Shown here: positions 1 through 11,333 of the stretch, in pieces
How the letters are laid out: every line of letters begins with the position of its first letter
Position numbering within the stretch: position 1 is the first letter of the stretch
Origin: Pectinophora gossypiella
Lineage: Eukaryota > Arthropoda > Insecta > Lepidoptera > Gelechiidae
Reading direction: 5' to 3'
Assembly (NCBI RefSeq): GCF_024362695.1
Contig: NC_065415.1
Span: 3,017,438 to 3,081,437, forward strand
Length of the DNA stretch: 64,000 nt
Notes under the pieces: model-generated
The model's input: the letters and a program-made list of their open reading frames with translations, nothing else
What the model was told of the DNA's origin: nothing
Databases searched by the model: none
Program-made: the position numbers and the translations under genes

Positions 1-105
1 GTACTTAACTTGAGACTTTTTGTAATTATTTCTTTTTATTTTGGTGCAATAAAGTGTATTTGTATTGTATTGTATTGTACTTATTTCAATAAATATAAGT
101 ACATT
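1..105 (+). repeat. LINE-like 3' tail with ATTGT microsatellite
   Basis: Contains TTGGTGCAATAAAGTGTATT followed by repeated GTATT units. The same block recurs at 18893-19003 and, diverged, at 44983-45134, so this is a dispersed element end rather than a unique UTR. The AATAAA-like CAATAAA and the pentamer tail fit the 3' end of a non-LTR retroelement; the body is outside the window or absent. Confidence 0.55.
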
Positions 106-171
106 ACTAGTTTTAGTTGTTTAGCTTTTAACCTTTTTAATGACTGTTTTGTCACAGCCGAAAGCTACTTT

Positions 172-358
172 TATACAGGGTGTCAGTGACATTGTAACGA
201 AAACTCTCAGGAATGATTTAGACTGTAATTCCGAGTTGATATTAAGTGGAATTTTCCATCACAGAAGTATGGAACTGAAAATAAAATGCCACTTCGTATT
301 AATTAACTCAGAATCATCCTTATCAGTATTTGTTACGATGTCTCTAACACTCTGTGTA
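172..358. mobile_element. MITE-A copy (TACAGGGTGT termini)
   Basis: Starts TATACAGGGTGTCAGTGACA and ends with the inverse (TGTCTCTAACACTCTGTGTA). Both halves carry the inner motif GAGTTGATATYAAGTGGAAT in opposite orientation, so the whole unit folds back on itself. The same family is at 3241, 11334, 11864, 56391 and 56622. Non-coding; probably a non-autonomous DNA element. Confidence 0.7.
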
Positions 359-1075
359 TGAACTATGTTGCGATCTCTCATCGGCCTCTGGAGGCTACAT
401 AATAAATATATCTCCTTACTACCACTGATATGTAGTATGGCACACATAAAGATAGAAATACGAGATTATCCCATACATTACTCCACAGCCCCGTACCCTA
501 TTCATGTCTGAGATATAAAATTGTTCATACAGGGAATTGAGGAAAAGAAAAATATGATGTCTAGCAGAAAATATAGCTCGTATTACAGGAAGAACTGTAT
601 ATTTCTGATTAGAAGTGCACAGTTTTCATTTCAAAATGATGACAAAATTGACTTATGTTTTGGACAACTAGACCACGGATGTTGTAAATTTTTTGTTACT
701 TCTTTGGATGTTTTCATAAGTTAGTTATTTTTATAAATTGTTGCATTGCTACTATGCTAAGCACAGCTGCAGAGTTTTACTTATCAGATGAAGTCGGAAA
801 ACTCAGAAAAGCGCTATGCGTATACCGGGGTAATCACATGATCGGTACTCTGGTAACCTGTAACCTGTTTTTAATAATATTACCTTGAGACCTGGCCTAT
901 TTGCTAACGTTTTTCAAAAAGTGCAAAAGAACTGGGTTGCTTGGTCATATCCTGGAGCGTTCAGCTGCAGAATGTGAACTGCGGCAGTCGGGCAAATATA
1001 AGGCATAACAACTTTTCGTCACCTTTTTATTTGGCTAACTGTGGTATGCTCCAGGGCTAACGTGCGCAACATGAG
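359..1075. other. No recognised feature
   Basis: AT-rich unique-looking sequence. I see no exon-like open frame, RNA gene or repeat shared with the rest of the window. Short open frames here have no recognisable motifs. Confidence 0.4.
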
Positions 1076-1160
1076 CTAAGACGCTAGGTTTACCTTTGAG
1101 GTGATTTTTTGTACTACTTCGCCGGATGGAGTGCGCTGAGGACTCTCACCCGGCTTGATA
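1076..1160. repeat. Diverged dispersed repeat D2
   Basis: Carries a degraded version of the block ending GCTGAGGACTCTCACCCGG that is better preserved at 44327-44408 and, inverted, at 47880-47990 and 10318-10397. Confidence 0.4.
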
Positions 1161-1324
1161 GTAAGTATTGTATTTGAAGTTTCGTTTTTGGAAGCTAAAT
1201 ACTGTAACCACACCCCGGACACGTCATACAAACAACATCGTTTTACACAGATACCAAACATTGACGTTATCATACACGCGCATCCGTGTGTGTGACGTCT
1301 GACACCATACGATTCAAGTCTAAA

Positions 1325-1412
1325 CTATGTTCGAGGGGGTGAGGTAAAACTAGCTCAGACGCTGGCGGGGAGCGGAGAGTTGCCATTCTATACGTAGTCA
1401 TCATCTCCCTAG
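1325..1412 (+). repeat. Dispersed repeat D1
   Basis: GAGGGGGTGAGG followed by GAGCGGAGAG and ATTCTATACGTAG. Related copies are at 14216-14303, about 39255-39325 and, reversed, 63510-63670. Confidence 0.5.
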
Positions 1413-1417
1413 CATTA

Positions 1418-1495
1418 TCCCGTTTTTTTTTCACAGGTCCGATTACCTAACCTGAAGATTTGACAGGTCCGGTAGGTTTGTCAGGTTCTATACAT
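1418..1495 (-). repeat. SINE-1 tail fragment
   Basis: CACAGGTCCGATTACCTAACCTGAAG and GACAGGTCCGG match the 3' part of SINE-1 as seen complete at 12497-12806 and 61781-62074. The tRNA-like head is missing. Confidence 0.6.
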
Positions 1496-1852
1496 AGTGT
1501 TATTCTTTATTCTATGACATGTATAAATCATATGGAAAAGATGTATAAGCCTGATAATGATAACTCTGTGATACAAATAATTGCAGCCGACCCCATTAAT
1601 CATTACGAAAACAATTCCTCGTAATACTATATCGCCAAACCAGTTGAAACTATTAAAAGTAAAAAAACTACTTCGCTTGTTTCACAGCAACTTGTTACAT
1701 TATTTACAAAAGCCCGACTTTAATTCCCTGTACAGTTTGTAAACAAACGTCGTTCTAACTAGATTTATTTCTAGGTCTTTGTATTGCTCTTTTTAGATGA
1801 ACTTTACTAAGAGATGGTCCACACGACATGTTGTGTGTTCATTGCGACGTTT

Positions 1853-2070
1853 TCCGTGGTCCAGTGGTTGAGCGTTGGGCTAACAGGTTTGAATTCCGGT
1901 GGCAACATTTTATGATACAAAATAATTCACTTTGCGATTTATTGTTTTGTTAGGGTATTACAGGCTGATTGCCCAATAGTTAGATGATCTTACTGAGGAT
2001 GTAGTCATTACATGAGTAATGTCAAGGGCCTTTGGTGGCTCAATAACAACCCTGAGACCAGAATTGCTGA
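1853..2070 (+). mobile_element. SINE-2, degraded
   Basis: Head TCCGTGGTCCAGTGGTTGAG matches a pol III A box (TGGNNNAGTGG form) and GGTTTGAATTCC is a B-box-like block about 40 nt further on. The tail shows TGGCTCAATAACAACCCTGA. tRNA-derived by these boxes, but it lacks a complete cloverleaf. Confidence 0.65.
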
Positions 2071-2730
2071 AGTTAGTAACGAACCTCTCAACTCACATTT
2101 TTGTTTTATATGGGCCAAGTATGTTGGCTCAACTATGCCTGGTGGTAAACATAGATAAGCCCTAATTGCAGTAGCAACTGAAAAGCAACGCAATGAGTCA
2201 GTTTCGAATCAGTTGCGACTACCATACTGGCCTACTTGGTGCTTCTTCACGCTTCGCTTAAAGGACCCCATATTGTAAGAAGGAGGCGACCTGATCCACT
2301 TTTTAATGGTACATGATAGAAGACTACGACGTCGCAAACGGTGTCTTTTTTACCGTTCTACATAATTCTGCGAAATTTAACAGTCCGTTGCGACAACGCA
2401 ACGAAGCCGTAACGCCAGTCTGGCCTCTCTTTAGGCTTGTGTAAATTACAAGGGAAACATCAAACATGTCAATGTAAAGTCAAATATGAGTAACTTATGG
2501 ATGAACATTTATCATTATAATGGCTTGGTTTATGGGGTTAAAGGGCCGCTGTGGGGTTTAGTGGACTGCACGCTTCTAAACCAAAGTTTCCATATTTGGA
2601 TCCGCGTGGAGTAATGACGACGATTCAAATCATGGGATTTTTGTACGTGTTCATATATGTGTTTATACATGTCTTTCTATGTAAACAAGATAAATTCAAT
2701 TCATACATGATGATTCTGTACTTTGCAGGG
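2071..2730. other. No recognised feature
   Basis: Unassigned sequence. The 2551-2871 frame runs into the SINE-3 tail and has no domain signature. Confidence 0.35.
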
Positions 2731-2872
2731 CCGATTAGACCCTGGTTGTTCCCAGCTATTAGGCAAAAAAACACCTCCATCAACCCGCAGTGGAGCAGCG
2801 TCGAGGATTATGCTTTGTACTCCCTATGGTTGATTGACGGGAGGCCTGTGCCCTGCAGTGGGACTATATAGG
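2731..2872 (+). repeat. SINE-3 tail fragment
   Basis: Shows CACCTCCATCAACCCGCAGTGG, GTGGAGCAGCG and GCCCTGCAGTGGGAC, the hallmark 3' block of SINE-3 also at 16172-16323 (same strand) and 49725-50010 (opposite strand). Confidence 0.65.
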
Positions 2873-2991
2873 CTGCATATGAAAGATTTTTATGGACGTG
2901 CCGTGTATGAGATGGAGTTTATGAACGTGTCCTATGGAGTGCGAAAAAGAGACGCGGCGGTTAGGTTGGAAGCGACGGCGCGCTCTGTACG

Positions 2992-3160
2992 CAGGGTGTT
3001 AGTGACATCTTAACGTCGGAGTTGAAGCAGTCGCCGTAGCCGAAATCGGCTGGATCACATCATCATCATCATCAATGCATACAGAGGGGGTGTTTCAGAC
3101 CATAATTCTGAGTTGAGATTAAGTAATTGGAACTTTCCGTCGGAAATTCATGATTTTGTT
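2992..3160. repeat. MITE-A fragments split by an insertion
   Basis: CAGGGTGTTAGTGACATC at the left and CAGACCATAATTCTGAGTTG at the right belong to MITE-A, separated by a short block ending in (CAT)n. The CAT run and its preceding GATCACAT look like a retroelement tail inserted into the MITE. Confidence 0.5.
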
Positions 3161-3240
3161 TTTTTTTTATTGTTTTCAATTATATACTTTTTTTGATATC
3201 ATTTACACCCCGTACAAATACATACCGGTAGCCATACAAG

Positions 3241-3469
3241 TACGTATGTGTGTAAGTGACACCGTAATGAATACTGAAGGGGACGATTCTGAGCATGATT
3301 CTGAGTTGATATGAAGTGGAATTTCCTGTCGGAAAATTCATGACAATTTCAGATTTTTTTTTTTCAGTTCCATATTTTGGGGTCGGACAATTCTACTTGA
3401 TATAAATTTAGAATCATGCTCTGAATCAAGCCTCAAAGTTTTCGTTACGATGTAACTTACACTCTGTAT
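3241..3469. mobile_element. MITE-A copy
   Basis: Fold-back unit: GTAAGTGACACCGTAATGAA on the left and GTTTTCGTTACGATGTAAC on the right, with inverted GATTCTGAGTTGATATGAAG and TTAGAATCATG inside. Non-coding. Confidence 0.65.
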
Positions 3470-4025
3470 TTTTCTTGAAATCAAAAATAAAAGTTGAAGA
3501 TTATCAAGAGCCATTTTAAATTAGCTTCACCACTCTACATGAATCAATACCTACATAGGAGCGTACCACAGGCGCGTACAATAAAAAACAACATGAATAT
3601 TACACCATCAATTTTCCAAAAAATCTGGCTATCAGAATAATCATTTACATCCAGCAGTCGTAACAATATATCGTGGCAAAGCCAAAAATCCACAGTTCGC
3701 CGCTAATATTTATGTAAAACACATAACTCTAACCCACAAATACGCATGGGAGACAATTGAAACGGCTTAAATAAACATGGCAACATTAATCCGCTGGAAT
3801 GTCTGTCGCGAGCATTGTTTCTGTGTTGCCAGTTAAATAAGTGTATACGGATAAAAGTGCCATTATTCCTGAAAAAAGTGCAGCGTATAGTCTATGGATA
3901 GTACCTTAATCTGTTAGTGGTTTCGTAGAGGTAACCTCACATCGATGTTAGGTTTGTTTCACTCTAGAGTGCCGCCACAAAAACACTAATGTTCCCTACT
4001 AGTTATATTTCCCACCGGGATAAGA
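3470..4025. other. No recognised feature
   Basis: AT-rich sequence with no supported gene or shared repeat. Confidence 0.35.
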
Positions 4026-4220
4026 CTATAAGACTATGAAATTGCATTTGCTTCGACCCTGACACACTTCTCCTGCTTCCTCCACATTCATCAGTCGTTT
4101 CATACACACACGGTTCAGAGTAGATCGTACAGAACCTTTTCTAAGGACATCTCTAATTTGGTCAGTGTACGACCTTCTAGGTCTTCCTCTGCCAGCCCTA
4201 CCACCAACTTTCGCTTTATA
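4026..4220 (-). pseudogene. RTE-like LINE C-terminal fragment
   Basis: The minus-strand frame reads GRAGRGRPRRSY..DQI.DVLRKG..RSTLNR.C.KRLMNVEEA and ends in a stop at the low-coordinate end. The same C-terminus is at 8641-8820 (minus), 10035-10094 (plus) and 49313-49408 (plus). Arginine-rich GRP.R..DQ blocks of this kind end RTE-type LINE polyproteins. Reverse transcriptase and endonuclease parts are absent, so it is a dead 5'-truncated copy. Confidence 0.65.
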
Positions 4221-4458
4221 TGTATGCCGCTTTTGTAGTTAGATATTATGGTTAAAAAATCTATAGATATACTGACTATGTATCTATAGATAACAATCGA
4301 CTGAGACCAACACGTTAATCTATGAAATGAACCATGGGGTGGTAAATGTTAATATCCCGGTTGGGACACTTCTCACAAAAATCCGTTAGAAGGTTTGAGG
4401 GACATAGCAGGCTGAAACCAAGGTAATTGTCCGAAAAATAAGATGTTTTCATTCTTCA

Positions 4459-4596
4459 GCGGCTACGTTAAACAGTCGATCCCGGTTACTATTTAATTAA
4501 GTAAGTATGTAGTAGTTACATGAGCTATGCCTTGGCAACAGTAATCCTGACACCAGGGTTGATGAGATCTTACAGCACAGACAAGAGAAGAAGGTA
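4459..4596 (+). repeat. SINE-2 tail fragment
   Basis: GATCCCGGTTACT, GTAGTAGTTACATGAGC and CCTGACACCAGGGTTGATGAG are the SINE-2 3' block. No head. Confidence 0.6.
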
Positions 4597-5648
4597 TCTT
4601 TCTTTGAACTTTAATAAGCATGCTGGTAGCAAAATATATTTCGACGTCTTGTATGTAGCTCTAGTAACTCTTATAGTGAAAATAATCGAGAGTTATATCT
4701 TATAAGTACAATTGCTCCTAGAAGAGATGCAAACAGCGGATGCGAGTCACTATAAATCTGATAGTGGTCTCACCAATAGCCAATAGCTCTTCGATGCAGA
4801 CGTATCTTTCCAAACCCCAAATGCGGTTCCAGAAACTCACTGATCAGACGGTTTTATTACTATTATCTCTTCCTAATAAAGCTTCTATGCTGGATTAGCA
4901 GCCAATAAAAACCTTCACACACACACACACGCACACGTTCAGTTGTTTGTCTTCCCGGGCATGTCGTAAAATCCTACAGAGGGATTGTGTCCTTTCTAAC
5001 ATTATCGACAATTTTGTTACACGCGATAGGCTGATCCCTTGACACCATAAGATTCATTATAATTGATCTCAGGACTTTGCATCAATTGGACAGTGGTTAA
5101 AAATTGGTTTTGATTACTTGTGGCTCGATAACGAAAGCTATCTACGCATATAAAATGTCGTACAGCTGTTATGTGCTCGCACTGTTAGACCTTCGATGTA
5201 ATTCGGCTGCGGTTACTATGCTGAAGGCGCCACTGCTGATTATGATAAACGGATGTTGAAGCAAAATACCAAAATTCCAACGTTTTCGCAAGTTAAGCCG
5301 AGAATGTACCAAAACACACACATTTAGTGAAATACGCGCCGAGTTGGCAACCCCGCACTGCGCGGCGAAGCGAAAACCAATAACGTAAATATATCGGTGG
5401 ATGTTACAGTTCTGTTCCCTAACTTTATGTCAACTTGCTACTCCCATCTCAGATGGGATTGGAATTGGCGAACTATCTTAATTATATTAGAGGGATATGT
5501 ACTTGTGCGGTTACAGCTGTGAACCTTGCCAGTCTAAGAATACGCTGCAAAGGAATAGGACTGCTATTTCCAACTATACATCCTTATTGCTGGCATATTA
5601 TTTGTACATACGTATAAAAACTCCAACAACAACTGATGAACTAAGTTG
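4597..5648. other. Unassigned, one short CA run
   Basis: A short (AC)n run lies at 4917-4935. Otherwise no supported gene; the small open frames at 4520-4705 and 5435-5617 show no motifs. Confidence 0.35.
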
Positions 5649-5804
5649 GTAAAGGAATGGTGCCCAAGGGATGGTATATATCGAGGCAGGCCATCAGATC
5701 GACAGTCGGATGACTCTGTCCGGTTTGCCAGAACAGTGGTTGACTTGCACAGGACCGGAAGAGAAGGCGTAAAAGAGAGGATACATAAGTATCCTCTAAA
5801 TTAA
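5649..5804 (+). pseudogene. Diverged RTE-like LINE C-terminus
   Basis: A 51-codon frame ending in TAA reads EWCPRDG..RGRPSDRQSDD followed by a decayed helix. RGRP...W.DD..A...W is the usual pattern at the end of RTE-type LINE polyproteins (compare 62811-63056); the tryptophans are lost here, so it is old and degraded. Confidence 0.45.
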
Positions 5805-6607
5805 ATACTGTGGATACTGGGTACAAAGTAGCCTGTACCCAGCTGTAGTAAGATACAAACTGAATAGATGGATAAAAAATCTCGCTAAAATATTAAATGT
5901 TTTGACACCGTAGTTACGCCACCAGCGTAAAAGTATTCGGAATTTGTTTGCCAGCAACAAATTGGTTGCATGCACATGCTCCTATCAAGATAACTTCAAA
6001 TCATCTAATTTGATCGTTAAAATCTACAACATATTGGGAATGATAAACATCACAGTTCTTTTTGCATATAAAATTTGATTTCTGTTCCAAAGTATCCATA
6101 AAGCATCGAGTATTAAGCCATTGTTCCATAACACTCATTTACTGTATCGCCAATACACATGTCACCAAATTTTACATTTATTTTGTCGCAAATTAACTTG
6201 AACGGCAAGTTTATCGGCATCATTGACAGGACTCGATATGTGCCCGCTCGTATCGTCGGCTTTAATTGGGCTTTCTACTGGATTTACATATTAATGGGTG
6301 AACTTTGTCATTTCAATTGTGTCGCCGAATGAGTGGGACGGTTCGTTTTTGTAATGGACTTGTGTATACTTTTTTCAACACAACAACTACGCCTGTGTCC
6401 CCGAATAGGTAGGTAGAGGTGTTTGGTACCTATATAAACTTACTCCTGCCAACTATGTCAAAGTACCACGTAATAGGATCGATTAATGGCAAGAGTGATA
6501 TTGCAAATCTTGAAAACCATGTGACGTCAGTTATCTATCTATTGTTTTATTTTTTGATGCTGTAAAAAAAGAAGACGCGACGAATTTATTAAAAACATCA
6601 TTTATAA
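5805..6607. other. No recognised feature
   Basis: AT-rich sequence without supported gene or repeat. Confidence 0.35.
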
Positions 6608-6754
6608 GGGAAGAGAAGAAGGGGAAGATTAAGAAGAGCTTACGTGGAACAGATTAAAGAGAAGGCGAACGTGATATCTTATAAGGTGGTGAAGAAATTG
6701 GTCTTTGATAGACAAGAATGGAGAATGCTACACCGACAAGAGCGTGGCTCTTAA
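6608..6754 (+). pseudogene. LINE C-terminal fragment (YVEQIKEKANV type)
   Basis: 48 codons plus TAA: GKRRRGRLRRAYVEQIKEKA..ISYK..KKL..DRQEWR.LHRQERGS. A second, opposite-strand copy is at 38291-38401. The arginine-rich start, YVEQIKEK and REWR blocks are the usual LINE ORF2 C-terminal style. Just downstream is the 3'UTR motif GAGAATGCTACACCGACAAG, which recurs at 7534. No catalytic region. Confidence 0.6.
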
Positions 6755-7149
6755 ATTAGTGATGTGATGAAAAAAAGAAGGCACACTGTTGAATTAATAA
6801 ATGGTAAAATTTATAAATTTGTACATAATAGAACAGACAAAATAAATATGACAAAAACAGACAGTGCACGTAAGCTTATCTCTAAGAAACTGTAAAACTT
6901 TATTTTCAGATGGACATTCTTTAGAGTTTAGTAGAGAAAGTCTAATTACTGTTCCATTTAATACCTCCCAGAGAGTGAATGTTCCGTGAATGAAATTCCC
7001 TAGGCACCCGCCGATGTGGCGTAGATAAACGGAATGCTTTCAGGTAGGCATGCTACCTAGGTGTATAGTATAGCCAGCGGAGAGACCTCATTCAAATATT
7101 ATTCATAACCCATAATAAAATATTTGGAGAGTAAAGTTCGATTGGCTTT

Positions 7150-7778
7150 GGTTTTAGTTTCATACAAGACCAACCTGGCCCCAGAGGGGACAGAGTCATC
7201 TTCTCTGCTCTCCACTGAGGCATATCTTGTTCATCGCATCCTTCCGTCAATGTGGGCGCCTCTTGCTTCAGTAGGCCGAAGTGAGACGGTGGTTGAGTTC
7301 GGATAGGGAGGAAGAAGTGCCCAGGGATACGGGTGAAGATTCCAACGGTTGCAGATGCGGAGACGGAAGGGGCAAGTCACAGGGACTGTAAACTGAAACC
7401 TGACAGAGCGCAGCAGTAACTGTCAGTACTAATCAGAGGCGGAGGACAGGAGTCCTAGTACGGCTTTGGAAATAAACTATTCTGGGTGTTACCCCACTCG
7501 CGTCACTGCCCTATTTTTTTCAAAAAAGTAGCATGGAGAATGCTACACCGACAAGAGCGTGGCTCTTAAATTAGTAATGATGAAGTTACGATTACATTTC
7601 TAAATATAATCAATAAAACACAGTCCTCTCCTATAAGTCGTACGACCGAATTCTTTTTCACGCGTTTTTTATTTATTTTGTAATTAAAGATTCGTGAATT
7701 GTTTTTAATTATAATAAATTTTGTATGTTACGCGTATTTTGATTAATAATAATGGATTTGTGAATTGTTTGAATTTTC
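7150..7778 (+). repeat. LINE 3'UTR copy
   Basis: Contains ACAGAGTCATC..., GAGGCGGAGGACAGGAGTCC and GTACGGCTTTGGAAATA, then GAGAATGCTACACCGACAAG and GTGGCTCTTAAATTAGT. The inverted block at 16341-16580 has the same modules. The 60-codon open frame at 7124-7306 lies within it and shows no domain. Confidence 0.55.
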
Positions 7779-8045
7779 TACACCTACAAGAGGGTGGCTC
7801 TTAAATTAGTGATGGTGAAGGTTCGATTACATTTCTAAACATAATCAACAAAACACAATCTCACGACCATATTATTGTTCATGCGTTTTCATTTGTAATT
7901 AATTGTATATAATATTTATTTTGATTTTTTTAGGATTCGTGAATTGTTTTAAATATAATTAATTATATATGTTATGTTTATTTTGACTAATAATTTATGG
8001 ATTTGTGAATTGTCTAAATTAAATTATTTGAATTTGAAAATCCAC
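7779..8045 (+). repeat. Second LINE 3' tail in tandem
   Basis: ACACCTACAAGAGGGTGGCTC and the following GATTACATTTCTAAACATAATC repeat the block that begins at 7548, including GATTCGTGAATTG and GGATTTGTGAATTG modules, giving two tail units about 231 bp apart in the same orientation. Confidence 0.55.
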
Positions 8046-8640
8046 ACCTCATTGTATAAGTACTGTTGTTAGAAATCCCAGCCTTAGCAAATTAATGTAC
8101 CCAATATCTGCTTCGTCTCCCATCTCCCGTGTGCATATTTGAAGGTTACTGATCAACCTCATCATAATAACAACTACATATATATAATTATGGATATCTA
8201 TTTATTAATCCCAAAAATAAGTTATACCTAACAAACCAGTATTCCTAGATGTTATTATGGGAAAGTAAAACTATTATGCTAAAAAACGTTATGCAAAAAG
8301 GATTATGATAATTAAAATTATGACAAAAACATTTATGTATTTTAAGAGAATCCCAAATTAACATTATGCTCACTCTAATAGTTTTGTAACTCTATGGTAT
8401 AGCACGCGAGGTGCGTTTCGTATCACAATTTGACGGTTTCACTTCGATAAATTATAATCTACCGAAAAATAATACGTTAAATTGTAAGCAATATGATACG
8501 ATTCATAATTATTCGACAGTTCACAATCTCGCGAGATTCAAAATAGATTAGATTATAGTCTAACGTTATTTACAATTTTACGGTGACATATACATAAACT
8601 CACGCCTATTTCCCACCGGGGTAAGCAGAGACTATAGAAT
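8046..8640. other. No recognised feature
   Basis: AT-rich sequence with scattered ATTATG runs (8250-8370). No gene supported. Confidence 0.35.
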
Positions 8641-8820
8641 TCAATTTGCTTCGATCCTGACACACTTTCTTGCTTCCTCCACATTCATCAATCGCTTCAT
8701 ACACGCCCGCCGGTTCAGAGTAGATCGTATTAAACCTTTTCTAAGGACATCTCCAATTTGGTCATCGTAAGTCCTTCTCGGTCTTCCTCTGCCAGCCCTA
8801 CCATCAACTTTTGCTTTATA
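8641..8820 (-). pseudogene. RTE-like LINE C-terminal fragment
   Basis: 59 uninterrupted codons plus TGA: KVDGRAGRGRPRR, DDQIGDVLRKG, RSTLNRR, MKRLMNVEEARK. It aligns residue by residue with 4026-4220 and 49313-49408. Short, catalytically empty remnant, but without stops, so less decayed than the 4-kb copy. Confidence 0.7.
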
Positions 8821-8944
8821 ACTACATATATAAGTAAATAAATAGTAGCTGGGACCGATAACGTGACTTTCGAAGATTGGGTTTCAGGTCATTTCAGCCT
8901 GCACGTCCAGGGAAAGCTTGGGATATTGTTATAAAGTACACGTG

Positions 8945-9008
8945 CTTCACCGGGAATCGAACCCGTATTATGAGCCCAACGCTCAACCATTGAACTAGGG
9001 AGATCCAT
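8945..9008 (-). repeat. SINE-2-like head
   Basis: CGGGAATCGAACCCG (B box, inverse), then AGCCCAACGCTCAACCATTGAA with the A-box end toward higher coordinates. Tail missing. Confidence 0.55.
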
Positions 9009-9581
9009 GATTCGTAAATGGATCAGACTGGAGTGGAAAATTCATACTCTATTTTGTATCTTAAAATGTAATCAGCTTTTGTACTAATACCTATTTTATT
9101 TACATTTTCTCTACTATATTTAGATATTTAAGCTTTGGACAAACAAATGTGTAATGCAAAAGACCCGATTTTAAAATAGGAACAGACAGTGATGTGCCGT
9201 TCCCGAGAATATTCCCAAAGTAGGAATGTTCCCGTTGTGAAAACTCTTTCATAGCAAGGACACTGGCCTTTTTTTATGAAATTTCTAACTAGAAATCTGG
9301 GGAGTTAAAAAATTAAGCAAAATTAAAAATTTTGAAAAAAACCCACCACGGTAAAAATCTCATCGAAAAATAATAAAATAACTCAAAACCCCCGACTTAA
9401 CCCAATTATTATGTAACGAAATATTATATTAGACTTAAAAATACTTTCTAAAAAAGAGTTGATATCTCGAGACATCGGTAATAGATATACTTAAATACCT
9501 AAACAATGAATATGGATGTTTACAGTTTTTTCCTAACGTGTCTGTTTCTCGAAGATATACTCGTACTTAAATGTAGCGATA
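9009..9581. other. No recognised feature
   Basis: Unassigned AT-rich DNA; no supported gene. Confidence 0.35.
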
Positions 9582-9802
9582 ATAATTTTACCATAATACA
9601 TAACCGGGGAATATCCGTCGGGGGCTGCCTTTTCTATATGAAATTTCAACAAAAATTTAATCATACTCATAAGTGTATTTTATGTCGTCGTTAAACATCT
9701 ACAATTCTTCAATAATTGTATTCACGTCACTAGAAAAACTTTAGCTGGGTTAATGGCAGCCCCCGACGGATATTCCTCGGTTATGTATTATGGTAAAATT
9801 AT
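9582..9802. repeat. Hairpin element with 48-bp arms
   Basis: Arms at 9582-9629 and 9755-9802 are inverse complements over 48 bp with one visible mismatch (CCGGGGAAT against CCGAGGAAT) around a 125-bp centre. Core arm sequence includes GGGAATATCCGTCGG. Non-coding; looks like a fold-back MITE. Confidence 0.7.
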
Positions 9803-9810
9803 GGTCGTGG

Positions 9811-9957
9811 GTAAAAAGGCGACATTTAAACAATTGATCTACAAAGCAATATTGCAATTTGACATTTGCGCATAATATAAAAGTAAGTGCGCAATGTCAA
9901 TAAAAGTATTTATAAATGCTTTCTTAGATGAATTGTTTTGAAGTGGCTTTTTAACTT
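9811..9957. mobile_element. MITE-C copy
   Basis: GTAAAAAGGCGACATTTAAA at the left mirrors GAAGTGGCTTTTTAAC at the right, with GCAATATTGCAATTTGACAT and GTAAGTGCGCAATG inside. Same family at 40821, 50154, 51231 and 53109. Confidence 0.65.
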
Positions 9958-10034
9958 CCTGGTCTTATCTACCTAAAGGTGAAGCTCTTTTTACAAAAGT
10001 TTTACGCCTTTTTACTGCCGACATCGTTCCTTAA

Positions 10035-10094
10035 GTGTGTCAGGATCGAAGCAAATGGAATTCCATAGTCTCTGCTTACTCCGATGGGAAATAG
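10035..10094 (+). pseudogene. Tip of RTE-like LINE C-terminus
   Basis: 19 codons plus TAG: VCQDRSKWNSIVSAYSDGK. This continues the reading of the family at 4026, 8641 and 49313 beyond their stops, so it preserves the natural end of that polyprotein. Confidence 0.5.
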
Positions 10095-10317
10095 GCGTGA
10101 GTTTATATAATGGATGTAGAACGTTCCTAAAGTGGGAAAATTCTCGGGAACAGCACGCGCTGGGCACTGGTTTCCTGACAAAAGAAGACGCTCATTCATT
10201 ATGTAAATGGGACATATTATTTTTGGAACAATGTGTCTAAAATAGAAAAGGGGTTTTTACATTGAACATTACAATTTTACGTTTCCAATAGTCTCGGTCG
10301 TGGTGGTACCTTTGAGG

Positions 10318-10397
10318 CGAGAGTTCTTAGCGCTCCCAATATGTCCGTCCAAGTATTTAATACCATTTTCGGTAAATCTACAATAAGCCACGTCAAG
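10318..10397 (-). repeat. Dispersed repeat D2
   Basis: TAGCGCTCCCAATATGTCCG and AATCTACAATAAGCCACG match 47880-47990 in the same orientation and 44327-44408 in the opposite one. Confidence 0.55.
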
Positions 10398-10433
10398 AAG
10401 CTCGTACTACGTCAATAAACGTACGATATACAC

Positions 10434-10548
10434 TTTGGTACCATGTCACATTAACTTTTTTGACAAATTGAACTGTAAGTCTCACTAAATGTCAAATATG
10501 TTAGTGCGACAGAGTCCTAAAGTGGGTACATTATATTGCTCATGACTG
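10434..10548 (+). repeat. 115-bp copy of the 13681-14201 element interior
   Basis: From TTTGGTACCATGTCACATT to TTGCTCATGACTGTAC it is almost base-for-base identical to 13709-13823. Neither terminal inverted repeat is present here. Confidence 0.75.
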
Positions 10549-11333
10549 TACCTGACTGTGGTTGAGGTTAAAGTAGCGGTTATATGGGATTGACATGTCA
10601 CCTTATGTCAATGTCATAAATTTTTATCACCGTCTCCATCGATTGATCCGTCACGTCGAAACAAAACAAAAGAACTGTCGGTTGTCATAATTATTTGTAA
10701 CTTAGCTCTGTTGTGATTTTGTTTTCGAGTTTAGTCGAAACGCTGTCATATCACGTTAAGTTCAGCTTGCGACTAAATTTCAACTCTAAAAGCAGAGGTA
10801 CGAAATGGAAGTCTAAACAGTCCCTAAAGGGAGCGCCAACCAACAAATCTTTGTTGAATTTATCACACGCAACGCGTTTCCTTATCAGGTTTCTTCTCGA
10901 TTAGAAGAGACAGCGTAGCCCGTATTCAATGCTCATTCATTTCCATACTGTTAAACCGCGCACAAATGTATCTAAGCGGTGAAATGAAATGAGCAAAACA
11001 TTTGTTTTTGCGTGAAAGACATTTTTGGAATGATTGATTGCAGTATATTTTGTTTTTTGTACTTTATGTACCTAAGTAATGTACGCACCTAACTTTTGTC
11101 AAGCAATCTTCCCCCACTACTGCTGGACACAGCTCACCCCCACCCTTACCCTCAATCAACCAGTATAAAATAATTATAATTACAGTTATACCTGTACTGC
11201 ATATATATCTGTGTGGGCAGTGATTAAAAAAATCTATCAAGTCCAGTCCTTGAGAGTATGTCTCATTTTCAGTATGTCAGCCGGAGTCCGTCCTCTCTCT
11301 GGGGATGGCCGAACGACTCGTTTTAATCTGCAT
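10549..11333. other. No recognised feature
   Basis: No supported gene. The 63- and 78-codon frames here lack motifs and the second runs into MITE-A. Confidence 0.35.
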
